Shown: positions 37,396 to 47,091, counted from the stretch's first letter. The stretch is DNA of 64,000 bases from Cupriavidus sp. AU9028 (GCF_019795295.1 NZ_JAIMCG010000004.1:287974-351973); one strand, 5' to 3'. Notes: a model not told the origin generated them from the sequence alone. A program made the numbers and translations.

Positions 37396-38354
37396 CGAGC
37401 CGGACCTCCCGGTTCAGTCGTCGCGGCGGGGAAACCTGCGGCGGGCCGCAGCGACAGTTCGCCGGAGGCGATCCGCTGCAATCCCTCGGGCGTCTCCAGC
37501 AGCAGATGACCGTCGCTATCCACCCCGCGAGCCATGCCCTCCGCCAGCACGGCGCCCTCATGCAGCAGCCGCACCGGCTGCTCGCGATAGGCGTCGCGCG
37601 CGCTCCAGCGCCGGGCCAGCGGACCGAAGCCGTGTCCGATGAAATCGGTACGCATCTGCGCAAGGCGGTTCAGGATCGCGGCAAACAGCCGCGTCGGCCC
37701 CTGCGCGGCATCGAAGCCGGGCCAGCATTCGGTCACGCCGGCCAGCTCCCGGCCAAGCGCCGCTTCCATGGCGGGATCGCGAACCAGATTCAGCCCGATG
37801 CCAACGACCGCCCACAAGGCCGGCGTGGCGCCCGCGGCCTTGCCGGCGGCGACCGTCTCGATCAGGATGCCGGCCAGCTTGCGCCCGTCGATCTGCAGGT
37901 CGTTGGGCCACTTGAGGCGGACCGCCCGCGCGGTGCCGGCGTCGCAGTCCTCGATGGCCTGCGCCAGCGCCAGTCCCACCGCCAGGCTCAGCCCGGCCAG
38001 GCGCGCGGGGGCCAGGGGCAGCGGCAGCGCCACCGAGAAGGTCATGCCGGCCTGGCCTTGCCAGGGGCGTCCCTGCCGTCCCCGCCCCGCGGTCTGCCGG
38101 TAGGCGAGCCGCGCGACCACGGCGGCATCGTCCGCGCTCCAGCCGGACTCGCGGCAATGGCCCAGCAGATCGGCGTTGGTGGAGCCGGTTTCCTCGACCA
38201 GGTCGATTCGCCAGCGGCGCGCGGGCGCCTGCAGCAGGCCGGTCAACGCGGCCGGGTCGATGCGCCAGCCTGGCAACTGACCTGACGGCGCTGACTGGCC
38301 CGCAGGATCGGTGGGAATCGAGGTCGGGAACAAAGGGCTTTGCGCAGGGCTCAT
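37392..38354 (-). CDS. birA: biotin-[acetyl-CoA-carboxylase] ligase
   Basis: A 320-residue biotin protein ligase. The biotin/ATP motif GRGRQGRPWQ (about residue 90), KWPNDLQIDGRKLAGILIE and the C-terminal SH3-like domain are present. There is no N-terminal DNA-binding domain, so it is a plain ligase rather than a bifunctional repressor. ATG at 38354 is used; the longer upstream frame is spurious. It overlaps coaX by four bases. Confidence 0.93.
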   Translation of the reverse strand: MSPAQSPLFPTSIPTDPAGQSAPSGQLPGWRIDPAALTGLLQAPARRWRIDLVEETGSTNADLLGHCRESGWSADDAAVVARLAYRQTAGRGRQGRPWQGQAGMTFSVALPLPLAPARLAGLSLAVGLALAQAIEDCDAGTARAVRLKWPNDLQIDGRKLAGILIETVAAGKAAGATPALWAVVGIGLNLVRDPAMEAALGRELAGVTECWPGFDAAQGPTRLFAAILNRLAQMRTDFIGHGFGPLARRWSARDAYREQPVRLLHEGAVLAEGMARGVDSDGHLLLETPEGLQRIASGELSLRPAAGFPAATTEPGGPAR

Positions 38355-38551
38355 TGATGAATGGCGGGAAATGCGCCTTCCGCTCTCGGCGGGGACGTCA
38401 CGATGGCGGCATTGTAGCCGCCGCGGCAAGGTGCCTTCGCCTCCTCCGGTGGCTTAGAATCGCCACTTGCACCTGGCCCTTCGGCGCAAGCCGCACCGGC
38501 CAGGCGTTTTGCTTGCTCTCAACCCGACTTCGCCCGCCCGCCTCCCTCGCC

Positions 38552-39682
38552 TTGGAACGCTACGCCACGCCGGACCTCGATGTCGCGCCACTGCAGGACA
38601 GCACCACCGTGCGGCTGCACGGCGACTGGACCGCGCTCGCCTTCGCCCAGGCCGGTTGCGCCTTCTCGCTGCGCCGCCGCCTGCAGGCGATCACGGCCGG
38701 TCCGGGCGGGCTCGACTGGGACCTCGGTGGCATTGTCCGGCTGGACCACCTGGGCGCGCAGCTGCTGTGGCAGGTATGGAACGGCCAGTTTCCCGCAAGG
38801 CTGCATGCCAGCGACGACCAGCGGCGGGTGCTGGAACGGGTCGCGGCGGTGCAGCGGCAGGGCTGGAAGAAGCGGATGGTGGAGCCGTTCAACCCGGTGA
38901 CCCTGCTGGGCGGCTCGATGCTGTCGATGTTCGGCCAGATCGGCAACGGCATCGCCATGCTGGGGCAACTGGTGTTCGATCTGCTGCGCTTTGCCGCCGC
39001 GCCGCGGCGCGGACCGTGGCGCGAGATCTCCGCCAATATCTATAGCATCGGCTACAAGGCACTGGGCATTACCGCGCTGGTGGGCTTCCTGATCGGCGTG
39101 GTGCTGGCCTATCTGCTGGCCAGCCAGCTGCGCACCTACGGCGCCAGCGTCTTCATCGTCAATATCCTCGGGCTGTCGGTGATCCGCGAACTCGGCCCGG
39201 TGCTCGCGGCGATCCTGGTGGCGGGCCGCTCGGGTTCCTCGATCACCGCGCAGATCGGCGTGATGCGCGTGACCGAGGAGCTGGACGCGATGCGCGTGAT
39301 GGGCATCTCGCATGGCTTTCGCCTCATCATGCCGCGCGTGATCGCACTGGCGGTGGCGATGCCGCTGCTGGTGGCGTGGACCGACCTGATGGCGCTGGCC
39401 GGCGGCATGCTGGCGTCGAATGTGCAGCTGGGCCTGAGTCCCACCTTCTTCCTGATGGAGCTGCCCAACGTGGTGCCGGTGGCCAACCTGTGGCTGGGGC
39501 TGGGCAAGGGCGTGGCCTTCGGCATGCTGATCGCGCTGACCGCCTGCCACTTCGGCCTGCGCATCCAGCCGAACACGCAGAGCCTGGGCGAAGGGACCAC
39601 GGCGTCGGTGGTCACCGCGATCACGGTGGTGATCGTCGCGGACGCGGTCTTCGCCATCCTGTTCAAGGACGTCGGCATATGA
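38552..39682 (+). CDS. MlaE-like ABC permease with STAS-like N-terminus
   Basis: About 376 residues. The first 110 form a STAS/MlaB-like domain (TTVRLHGDWTAL, then IVRLDHLGAQLLWQVW), joined to an MlaE-family permease with the signature VIRELGPVLAAILVAGRSGSSITAQIG and several membrane helices. It would form the channel of an MCE lipid transporter with the next two genes. No ATG fits: TTG at 38552 is a guess and TTG at 38513 is an alternative. The end overlaps the ATPase start (ATGA). Confidence 0.85.
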   Translation: MERYATPDLDVAPLQDSTTVRLHGDWTALAFAQAGCAFSLRRRLQAITAGPGGLDWDLGGIVRLDHLGAQLLWQVWNGQFPARLHASDDQRRVLERVAAVQRQGWKKRMVEPFNPVTLLGGSMLSMFGQIGNGIAMLGQLVFDLLRFAAAPRRGPWREISANIYSIGYKALGITALVGFLIGVVLAYLLASQLRTYGASVFIVNILGLSVIRELGPVLAAILVAGRSGSSITAQIGVMRVTEELDAMRVMGISHGFRLIMPRVIALAVAMPLLVAWTDLMALAGGMLASNVQLGLSPTFFLMELPNVVPVANLWLGLGKGVAFGMLIALTACHFGLRIQPNTQSLGEGTTASVVTAITVVIVADAVFAILFKDVGI

Positions 39683-40533
39683 GCGGCGTCGCGCCGGCTG
39701 CCGGCCGCACGGCCATCATCGAGGTGCGCGGACTGGTCAAACGCTTTGGCCAGCATACCGTGCACGAGGGCCTGGACCTGGACGTCTACCGGGACGAGGT
39801 GCTGTCCATCGTGGGCGGCTCGGGCACCGGCAAGACCGTGCTGCTGCGCCAGATCATCGGGCTGGAGCGGCCCAGCGCCGGCACCATCCGGCTGTTCGGC
39901 CAGGAGATGTCGCGGCTGGACGCCGCGCAGCTGCAGCTGCTGCGCAATCGCTGGGGCATGCAGTTCCAGCGCGGCGCGCTGTTCTCCTCGCTGTCGGTGC
40001 TGGACAATATCGCGCTGCCGCTGCGCGAACTGCGCTGCCTGCCGGACAATCTGATCTGCGAGGCGGCGCTGCTGAAGCTGGAACTGGTGGGGCTGTCCGC
40101 GCGCGACGCCGACAAGATGCCGGCCGACCTGTCCGGCGGCATGACCAAGCGGGTCGCACTGGCCCGGGCGCTGTCGCTCGAGCCCGAACTGGTGTTTCTC
40201 GACGAGCCGACGGCAGGGTTGGACCCGATGGCCTCGGACGACTACGTCGCGCTGATCCGCACGCTGCGCCGGGAACTGAAGCTGACCGTGGTGATGGTCA
40301 CGCACGATCTGGATTCGCTGGTGGCGCTGTCGGACCGGGTAGCGGTGCTGGCGGACCGCAAGGTGCTCGCCGCGCTTCCCATCCCGCAATTGCTGCAGGT
40401 CGACCATCCCTTCATCCGCGAGTATTTTCTTGGCGAGCGCGGGCGCCGGGCGCTGGCCGCCATGCCGGAGGCGGCGGCCGTGGCCGCCAGCCTGACCGAT
40501 GGCAGGGCCGTCGCGCTCACCGGAGATTCATGA
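39679..40533 (+). CDS. MlaF-like ABC transporter ATPase
   Basis: A 284-residue ATPase. Walker A GGSGTGKTVLL (about residues 51-61), Q-loop FQRGALFSSLSV, signature LSGGMTKRVALARAL, Walker B ELVFLDEPTAGLDP and the H-loop MVTHDLD are all intact. Start ATG 39679 overlaps the permease stop codon; its own stop overlaps the mlaD-like start. The final 30 residues are Ala-rich and extra. Confidence 0.95.
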   Translation: MSGVAPAAGRTAIIEVRGLVKRFGQHTVHEGLDLDVYRDEVLSIVGGSGTGKTVLLRQIIGLERPSAGTIRLFGQEMSRLDAAQLQLLRNRWGMQFQRGALFSSLSVLDNIALPLRELRCLPDNLICEAALLKLELVGLSARDADKMPADLSGGMTKRVALARALSLEPELVFLDEPTAGLDPMASDDYVALIRTLRRELKLTVVMVTHDLDSLVALSDRVAVLADRKVLAALPIPQLLQVDHPFIREYFLGERGRRALAAMPEAAAVAASLTDGRAVALTGDS

Positions 40534-41486
40534 TGGAAAACAAGTCCAACGCCTTCCTCGCCGGCGTGTTCACCATTGGTCTGGCAGTCCTGGTGCTGTT
40601 CGCACTGTTCTGGTTCGGCACCGACCATACCGAGCGCGAGCCCTACGACCTCGTCACCCGCTCCACCGTGACCGGGCTGGGGCCGCAGGCCGACGTCAAG
40701 TATCGCGGGCTGACGGTCGGGCGGGTGGAGACCATCCGCTTCGATCCGACGCTGCCGGGCCAGATCATCGTGCGGATCATGGTGGACAAGGACGCGCCCA
40801 TCACCCGCACCACCTACGCCACGCTGGGTTTCCAGGGCGTGACCGGCATCGCCTATATCCAGCTGGACGATACCGCGGCCCAGGATGGCAGCAATGCCGC
40901 CTCGCCGCCGCTGGAAACCTCGCCCAAGGCCGTGGCGAGGATTGCGATGCGGCCCGGCTTCTTCGAGGAGCTGGAGCGCCGCGGCGATTCGCTGCTGTCG
41001 CAGGTCGAGTCGCTGATGGTGTCGCTGAACGAAACCTTCCAGGGCGACAACCGGCGCGAACTGATCGCCACCGTGCGCGCCATGCACGAGGCGCTGGACG
41101 CCTATACCCGCGTCGCCGAGGGCATCGAGCCGGCCGCGCGGCAGCTGCCGCAGATCACCGCGAACCTGAACAAGACGCTCGCCTCGGTCGAACGGTTGAC
41201 GCACGAGCTGGCACGCCCGAACGGCGCGCTGCTTGGCACCGTCGACGAGGTGGGGGCGCAGTTGCGCGACACTGCCGTCTCGCTGCGCCAGACCACGGAG
41301 CGGTTGAACAACGAGACGCTGCCGCAGATCGACGGGTTGACCCGCGACGCGCGCCAGACGGTGCGCAGCTTCGACCGCGCGGCCGGCCAGTTCAGCGACA
41401 ACCCGCGCAGCGTGCTGTTCGGCGGCTCCGCCACGCCGCCCGGGCCGGGCGAGGCCGGCTTCGCGGCGCCCGCCCCGGCGCGCTGA
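40530..41486 (+). CDS. MlaD-like MCE-domain protein
   Basis: A 318-residue protein with one N-terminal TM helix (AFLAGVFTIGLAVLVLFALFWF), then an MCE domain (VTGLGPQADVKYRGLTVGRVETIRFDP) and a long helical C-terminus with Leu/Gln/Thr-rich heptads. It would form the periplasmic hexameric ring carrying lipids. It is coupled to the ATPase (ATGA) and followed by a lipoprotein. Confidence 0.93.
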   Translation: MMENKSNAFLAGVFTIGLAVLVLFALFWFGTDHTEREPYDLVTRSTVTGLGPQADVKYRGLTVGRVETIRFDPTLPGQIIVRIMVDKDAPITRTTYATLGFQGVTGIAYIQLDDTAAQDGSNAASPPLETSPKAVARIAMRPGFFEELERRGDSLLSQVESLMVSLNETFQGDNRRELIATVRAMHEALDAYTRVAEGIEPAARQLPQITANLNKTLASVERLTHELARPNGALLGTVDEVGAQLRDTAVSLRQTTERLNNETLPQIDGLTRDARQTVRSFDRAAGQFSDNPRSVLFGGSATPPGPGEAGFAAPAPAR

Positions 41487-41576
41487 GGGCCGCCGCTGAC
41501 GTCGCCAAGCCAACGCCGCCCAGCGCCACCCATCGTCGCCCTTCGCCATCCGTTGCCCCGTACCGAGTACCAAGCC

Positions 41577-42320
41577 ATGCCGACAGCCCCTTCCGCATTG
41601 CCTGACTTGTCCAAGCCGAGTGCCACTGCCGTCAGCCGTACGGATCGCCGCGCGCCGGCCTGGCCCGGGCGCAGGACCGCGGCGCTCGCCGCGCTCGCGG
41701 TGACCGCTGCCCTGCTGGCCGGCTGCTCGGTGCTGCCGGAAGCGCCGCAGGTCATCACCTACGATCTCGGCCCCGCCGCCGCGGCGCAACCGAGTGCGGC
41801 CACCACCGCGGCCGCACCGGCGGCGGCCCAGCCGCTGCGTTTGCGCGTGCTGCCCACCGATGGGCCCGCCCGCCTGGAAGGCAACGCGATCTTCTACCGG
41901 CTCGGCTACGCCCAGCCGCAACGCCTGCAACCCTATGCGACCCAGCGCTGGATCGAATCGCCGGTCCGGCTGGTCGACGAGCGTCTGCGCGACGCGGTGT
42001 CGCGCCAGGGCGCCCTGCTCGGCCGCGCAGGCGGCGCCGAGGCGACGCTGCGCGTCGAGCTGCTGGATTTCGAACAGATCTTCGTGGCGCCGGCAGCCAG
42101 CCGAGGCCTGGTGCGCGTGCGCGCCACGCTGATCCGCAACGGCCAGGCCGAGCAACGCGTCTTTGCCGCAGAACGCCCCGCACCCACGCCCGATGCGGCC
42201 GGCGGCGTGCAGGCCCTGGCCGAGGGCAGCGACGAAGTGATCGCACAGATGCTGCAATGGGCAGGCGGCGCGGCGCTGGGCGCGGCCGCCAGCCGCAGTG
42301 GCATGCAGGGCACGCCGTGA
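41577..42320 (+). CDS. PqiC-like auxiliary lipoprotein of the MCE transporter
   Basis: A 247-residue lipoprotein: about 35 residues, then a hydrophobic stretch and the lipobox ALLAGCSV, then a Pro/Ala linker and an ABC-type-transport auxiliary domain (LRVLPTDGPARLEGNAIFYRLGYAQPQRLQPYATQRW). It resembles PqiC, an outer-membrane partner of MCE tunnel proteins. ATG at 41577 is chosen over TTG at 41553. It overlaps the VanZ-like start (GTGA). Confidence 0.82.
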   Translation: MPTAPSALPDLSKPSATAVSRTDRRAPAWPGRRTAALAALAVTAALLAGCSVLPEAPQVITYDLGPAAAAQPSAATTAAAPAAAQPLRLRVLPTDGPARLEGNAIFYRLGYAQPQRLQPYATQRWIESPVRLVDERLRDAVSRQGALLGRAGGAEATLRVELLDFEQIFVAPAASRGLVRVRATLIRNGQAEQRVFAAERPAPTPDAAGGVQALAEGSDEVIAQMLQWAGGAALGAAASRSGMQGTP

Positions 42321-43615
42321 AGCACTCGCCGACCGACGAACCGGGGATGGGCGGGCCAATGCCGCCACCGGCACCGCAGCCCGAACCGGCACGGCAGGCG
42401 CCAGCGGTCGCCGCGCCGGGCCCGCGGCACTCGCCGCTGGCGCGGGTCGGCCTGCTCTGCCTGACGCTGCTGATGGTCTATGCCAGCCTCTTCCCGATCG
42501 CCGGCTGGACCGACAACGGCATCTCGCCCTGGGCCTTCTTCACGGCCCCCAAGCCGCGCTACATCACCGATTTCGACCTGCTGACCAACGTGCTGGGCTA
42601 CTGTCCGTTCGGCGCGCTGGTGGTGCTGTCGCTGCATCCGCGGGTAGCCGGGCCGCGCGCGGCGCTGCTGGCGCTGGTCGCGGGCGTGCTGCTGTCAGGG
42701 ACGCTGGAAGCCTTGCAGACCTGGCTGCCCAACCGCATTCCGTCCAATATCGACCTGATGACCAACGCGCTCGGTGCGCTGCTGGGCGCCGTGCTGATCG
42801 CCCCGTTCTCGGCGGCGATGATCGACCGCGGCATGCTGCGGCAGCTGCGCATCAGCTGGTTCGAGGCGCATGCCAGCTTCGCCATCATCCTGTTGCTGCT
42901 GTGGCCGTTCGCGCAGATCTTCCCGCAGGAACACCTGTTCGGCATGGGCGGACTGGTGCGGCAGTGGCTGACCGACCCCGAATCCTGGCCGATGCAGCTG
43001 CTGCAGGGCGTCTATCCCGACCTGCTGCGGCTGCAGGAGGACATCGGGCTGCGCCCCAGCGACATGCAGAGCCAGCAGCTGCTCGAATCGCTGGTGACCG
43101 CCTGCTCGTGGATCGGCACCGGGCTGTTCGCGTCCGTCGCGATGCGGCGACAGGCACCGGTGCTGCGCATCCTTGGCACCCTGCTGCTGGCGGCGCTGCT
43201 GATCAAGGCGCTGGCGGCCAAGCTGCAGTTCCCCGCCGACAACGCCTTCAACTGGCTCTCGGAAGGCGGCCAGTTCGCGCTGCTCACCGGCACGCTGGCG
43301 CTGGTGGTGCTGACCCGCCTGCCGCGCTGGATGCGGGGACTCATTGCCATGACGGCCCTGCTGACGCTGGTGGTGCTGACCAACGTGCTGCCGCCGAACC
43401 CGTATGCCTGGGTCTCGGAGGAAAGCTGGCGCCTTGGCCGCTTCGTCCACTTCAACGGACTGGCGCAATGGCTGGGCTGGCTGTGGCCGTTCCTCGCCTT
43501 CTGCTACCTCGCCTGGCGAACCGAGCAGTTCGCGCTGGAGCGGCGCCGCCAGCGCCGGGCACGCCGGCGCGCCCGGCTCGAATCGGGCCGGCAGGACACA
43601 ACGCAAACCCACTAG
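42317..43615 (+). CDS. VanZ-like family membrane protein
   Basis: About 432 residues: an N-terminal Pro-rich segment, then about ten membrane helices. The VanZ signature is visible in the first half (SLFPIAGWTDNGI ... FDLLTNVLGYCPFGALVVLSLHP). Start is GTG at 42317, overlapping the lipoprotein stop codon. VanZ in enterococci lowers teicoplanin sensitivity, but most VanZ-like proteins are unassigned. Coupling to an MCE operon suggests a lipid-related role. Confidence 0.82.
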   Translation: MKHSPTDEPGMGGPMPPPAPQPEPARQAPAVAAPGPRHSPLARVGLLCLTLLMVYASLFPIAGWTDNGISPWAFFTAPKPRYITDFDLLTNVLGYCPFGALVVLSLHPRVAGPRAALLALVAGVLLSGTLEALQTWLPNRIPSNIDLMTNALGALLGAVLIAPFSAAMIDRGMLRQLRISWFEAHASFAIILLLLWPFAQIFPQEHLFGMGGLVRQWLTDPESWPMQLLQGVYPDLLRLQEDIGLRPSDMQSQQLLESLVTACSWIGTGLFASVAMRRQAPVLRILGTLLLAALLIKALAAKLQFPADNAFNWLSEGGQFALLTGTLALVVLTRLPRWMRGLIAMTALLTLVVLTNVLPPNPYAWVSEESWRLGRFVHFNGLAQWLGWLWPFLAFCYLAWRTEQFALERRRQRRARRRARLESGRQDTTQTH

Positions 43616-43645
43616 GGGAAATCCATCACCCCGCCGCCGCGATGG

Positions 43646-43658
43646 TTGATTTGATCAA
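43646..43658. promoter_or_regulatory. small inverted repeat before the Bug/sulfatase pair
   Basis: TTGAT-TTG-ATCAA, 73 bases upstream of the Bug start codon; a plausible operator half-pair. No consensus promoter could be fixed. Confidence 0.35.
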
Positions 43659-43730
43659 TCGTCGGGCGCGCACGTAAATTGGGTCGGCATCCAACCCCAT
43701 AACAACGATCCGACTGCAAGAGGAGACCCC

Positions 43731-44786
43731 ATGACCGCTGCCACATCGACCGCGCGCGCGGCCGTACCACGACCGTTGCGCCAGTTCGGCCGGCTGCTCG
43801 GCCACGCGCTTGCCACCGCCGCCGTCGCTGGCGCCGCCCTGTTCGGTACCGGCGCGGCGCAGGCGCAGGCCCAGGCCCAGGCGTCCGGCAAGCTGGCGCT
43901 GGACGGCCCCTTGCGGGTAGTGGTCGGCTACGCCCCCGGCGGCGCCTCGGACCGCGCGGCCCGCATCGTCGGCCAGGCGCTGCAGGAGAAGTACGGCGTC
44001 ACGGTGGTGGTGGAGAACAAGGCCGGCGCCGGCGGACGGCTCGCCGCCCAGCAGGTCAAGCTCGCTGGCGCCACCGACAATGTGCTGATGCTGGGTAACC
44101 CCGCGGTGATGACCGTCGCCCCGCTGGTGTTCCGCGACACCAGCTATGACCCCGACAAGGATTTCGTGCCGGTGTCGCAGGTCAGCTCCTACGACTTCGC
44201 CGTGATCGTCGGCACGCGGGTGCCGGTGCGCGAGATGACCCATCTGGTGGCCTGGCTGAAGGCCAACCCGAACCAGGCCTTTTTCGGCGTGCCGGCCACC
44301 GGCAGCCTGCCGCACTTCTTCGCGCTGATGCTGGGCGACCAGGCCGGGCTGAAGGCCGACGTGGTTGGCTACAAGGGCTCGGCGCCGCTGGCCACCGACG
44401 TGCTGGGCGGACAGGTGCCGGTGGGCATCGATACGCTGGATGCCGTGCTGAGCCTGCATCAGGGCGGCAAGCTGAAGATCCTGGCGGTATCGGGCAAGTC
44501 GCGCTCCTCGTTCGCCAGGGACATCCCGACGCTGAAGGAATCCGGCATCGATCTGGCCGCGGACGGCTGGAACGCCTTCTTCGCGCCGAAGTCGATGCCG
44601 GCCGACAAGGTCAAGGCACTGGCCAGCGCGATCCAGGCCGTGATGGCCGACCCGGCGGTACGCTCCCGTTTCGTCGCCGCCAACATGCAGCCAGTGTCGA
44701 GCAGCCAGCAGCAGACCGCGGCAATGATCCAGTCCTACAACGCGCAATGGCAGCCGGTGGTCAAGCGCAGCGGCTTCCAGCAGTAA
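43731..44786 (+). CDS. Bug/TctC-family periplasmic receptor beside a sulfatase
   Basis: A 351-residue Bug receptor. It has an unusually long (about 45-residue) signal region that is probably a Tat-independent leader ending AQA, then the fold LRVVVGYAPGGASDRAARIV and ALQEKYGVTVVVENKAGAGGRLAAQQ. It ends eight bases before the sulfatase start, so the two form one operon. Its ligand is expected to be the sulfatase product or substrate. Confidence 0.9.
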   Translation: MTAATSTARAAVPRPLRQFGRLLGHALATAAVAGAALFGTGAAQAQAQAQASGKLALDGPLRVVVGYAPGGASDRAARIVGQALQEKYGVTVVVENKAGAGGRLAAQQVKLAGATDNVLMLGNPAVMTVAPLVFRDTSYDPDKDFVPVSQVSSYDFAVIVGTRVPVREMTHLVAWLKANPNQAFFGVPATGSLPHFFALMLGDQAGLKADVVGYKGSAPLATDVLGGQVPVGIDTLDAVLSLHQGGKLKILAVSGKSRSSFARDIPTLKESGIDLAADGWNAFFAPKSMPADKVKALASAIQAVMADPAVRSRFVAANMQPVSSSQQQTAAMIQSYNAQWQPVVKRSGFQQ

Positions 44787-44795
44787 GGCTCGGCC

Positions 44796-46442
44796 ATGGC
44801 TCGCAATATTCTCTTCATCATGTGCGACCAGCTGCGCTGGGACTATCTGGCCTGCACCGGGCACCCTACCATTCGCACCCCGAATATCGATGCGCTGGCA
44901 AAGCGCGGCGTTATTTTCTCCCGTGCATACGCGCAGTCCACCATCTGCGGCTCCTCGCGGATGAGCTTCTACACCGGGCGCTATGTCGATTCACACGGCG
45001 CCGCCTGGAACAACTTCCCGCTGAAGGTTGGCGAGATGACCCTGGGCGACTACCTGCGCCCGCTGGGGCGGCAGACGGTACTGGTCGGCAAGACGCACAT
45101 GGCCGCCGATACCGAGGGCATGGCGCGGCTGGGCATCGACCCCGCGTCGGTGATCGGCACCCGCGTGGCCGAATGCGGCTTCGACCCGTACGAGCGCGAC
45201 GACGGCCTGCACGGCAGCGGCCCGGCCGGCCGCTACGACCCGCGCCCGGTCCGCTACAACGAATACCTGCGCGAGCAGGGCTACGACGGCGACGATGGCT
45301 GGGACGACTGGGCCAATGCGGGCGAGGACGAGCACGGCAACCTGCTGTCGGGCTGGCTGCTGCGCAACTGCACGCGGCCGGCGCGCGTGGCCGAGGAGCA
45401 CTCGGAAACGCCGTACATGACGCGCCGGGCGATGGCTTTCATCGACGAGGCCGGCGATGCGCCCTGGTGCCTGCACCTGTCGTACATCAAGCCGCACTGG
45501 CCGTGCATCGCCCCCGCGCCCTATCACGCGATGTACAGCGCGGCGGACGTGCCGGCGCCGGTGCGCAGCGAGGAAGAACGCGCCGATCCGCATCCGCTGT
45601 TCCAGTCATTCCTGAACTCGCGCGTGAGCCGCACCTTCTCCCGCGACGAGGTGCGCGAGGCCGTGATTCCGGCCTACATGGGCCTGATCACGCAGATCGA
45701 CGACCAGATCGGCGTGCTGATGCGGCATCTGGAAGCGAAGGGCCTGCTGGACGAGACCATGATCGTGTTCACCTCGGATCATGGCGACTATCTGGGCGAC
45801 CACTGGATGGGCGAGAAGGACCTGTTCCATGAGCCGTCGGTGCGCGTGCCGCTGATCGTGGTCGATCCGTCGCCCGCCGCGGACGCGACACGCGGGCAGG
45901 TCTGCGATGCGCTGGTCGAGACCATCGACCTGCTGCCGACCTTCGTCGCGGCCTGCGAGGGGCCGCCGCAGCCGCACCGGCTCGAAGGCCGGGCGCTGCA
46001 GCCGTGGCTGCACGGCCAGTCCCCGGCCAACTGGCGCGAATTCGTGGTCAGCGAGTACGACTACTCGGTGACGCCGGCCGCCGTCGCGCTGAAGGTGCCA
46101 CCGCTGCAGGCGCGCATGTTCATGATCGCGGACAAGCGCTGGAAGTACATTCACGCACCAGGTTTCCGCCCGATGCTGTTCGACCTGGAGCAGGATCCGC
46201 ACGAGCTGCGCGATCTGGGCGCCGACCCGGCCCATGCCGGACAGTGCGAGCGGATGGCGCGGGCGCTGGGCGAATGGGGCCTGCGCCAGTCGCAGCGCAC
46301 CGCCATCAGCGACGAGCGCATCCAGTCGATGCGCGGCGCCTCGGTACGCAAGGGCATCCTGCTCGGGTTCTGGGACGAGAGCGAGCTGCCGGACGAGCTG
46401 CTGCACGAGAAGTGGCGCGGGGCGCGCGAGGCGCTGCGCTGA
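44796..46442 (+). CDS. sulfatase-family hydrolase (arylsulfatase/phosphonate monoester hydrolase type)
   Basis: A 548-residue alkaline-phosphatase-superfamily hydrolase. The cysteine destined for formylglycine is C51 in C-G-S-S-R, followed by MSFYTGRY, i.e. the C-x-[SPA]-x-R motif. Metal-site acidic/His residues appear in NILFIMCDQLRWD and FTSDHGDYLGDHWMGEK. There is no signal peptide, so it acts in the cytosol, unlike periplasmic arylsulfatases; phosphonate monoester hydrolases share this. It needs a formylglycine-generating enzyme encoded elsewhere or self-maturation. It lies next to a Bug receptor. Confidence 0.87.
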   Translation: MARNILFIMCDQLRWDYLACTGHPTIRTPNIDALAKRGVIFSRAYAQSTICGSSRMSFYTGRYVDSHGAAWNNFPLKVGEMTLGDYLRPLGRQTVLVGKTHMAADTEGMARLGIDPASVIGTRVAECGFDPYERDDGLHGSGPAGRYDPRPVRYNEYLREQGYDGDDGWDDWANAGEDEHGNLLSGWLLRNCTRPARVAEEHSETPYMTRRAMAFIDEAGDAPWCLHLSYIKPHWPCIAPAPYHAMYSAADVPAPVRSEEERADPHPLFQSFLNSRVSRTFSRDEVREAVIPAYMGLITQIDDQIGVLMRHLEAKGLLDETMIVFTSDHGDYLGDHWMGEKDLFHEPSVRVPLIVVDPSPAADATRGQVCDALVETIDLLPTFVAACEGPPQPHRLEGRALQPWLHGQSPANWREFVVSEYDYSVTPAAVALKVPPLQARMFMIADKRWKYIHAPGFRPMLFDLEQDPHELRDLGADPAHAGQCERMARALGEWGLRQSQRTAISDERIQSMRGASVRKGILLGFWDESELPDELLHEKWRGAREALR

Positions 46443-46500
46443 CGGTTTCCGCCGGTGGCTGTGCCGGTGGCTGTGCCGGAGGCCGGCGCTGGCGGCCGGG

Positions 46501-47091
46501 TCAGACCTTGGCTTCCGGCGCGACCCACTGCCGGCGGCCGGCGCCGCCCGCCCAGCGGTTGGTTCGCACCGAGGTGGCGACCTCACCCCGGACGCGGTCG
46601 GCCTGCTCGGTCAGCCGGGTCAGCAAGGTATCGAGCGACGCCAGCTCGGCATCGGACAGCGTCTCGACCAGGCGCCGATTGATCGCCGCGACCTCGCCGA
46701 ACAGCTGCCGGTACAGCGCATGGCCGGCGTCGGTCAGCGCGACGCTGGCGCGCCGGCGGTCGCCATCGAGCGTCTGTCGCCGCACCAGACCCTTGGCGGT
46801 CAGCCGGGTGATCGCCCGCGAGACGCGGGTGCGGTCCAGATGGCACTGGTCGGCGATTGCCGATGGCGCCTGCGCGCCGCGCAGCGCCAGCAGCCCGAGC
46901 AGCGCCCACTCCCGGCGGGAGACGCCGTACTGGCCCTCGCAAAGCCGGATCACCGCCGCGCCGCTGGCACCGACCAGCGCGGCGAGACGGAAATTGAGCA
47001 GCTCGGTGATATCGCGCGGGTCGCGCAGATGGCCCGGCTGCTCGGCTGCCGGATCAGGCGAAACCGGCCTGGTGTGCCTGCTGGTCGGCAT
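46501..47091 (-). CDS. MarR-family transcriptional regulator
   Basis: A 196-residue MarR protein with the winged HTH ([65 protein letters not shown]) written here in pieces: [29 protein letters not shown]. It is preceded by an extra 25-residue N-terminus. It ends convergent with the sulfatase gene and may control it. Its ATG lies 38 bases inside lipA on the same strand, which is unusual. Confidence 0.87.
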   Translation of the reverse strand: MPTSRHTRPVSPDPAAEQPGHLRDPRDITELLNFRLAALVGASGAAVIRLCEGQYGVSRREWALLGLLALRGAQAPSAIADQCHLDRTRVSRAITRLTAKGLVRRQTLDGDRRRASVALTDAGHALYRQLFGEVAAINRRLVETLSDAELASLDTLLTRLTEQADRVRGEVATSVRTNRWAGGAGRRQWVAPEAKV

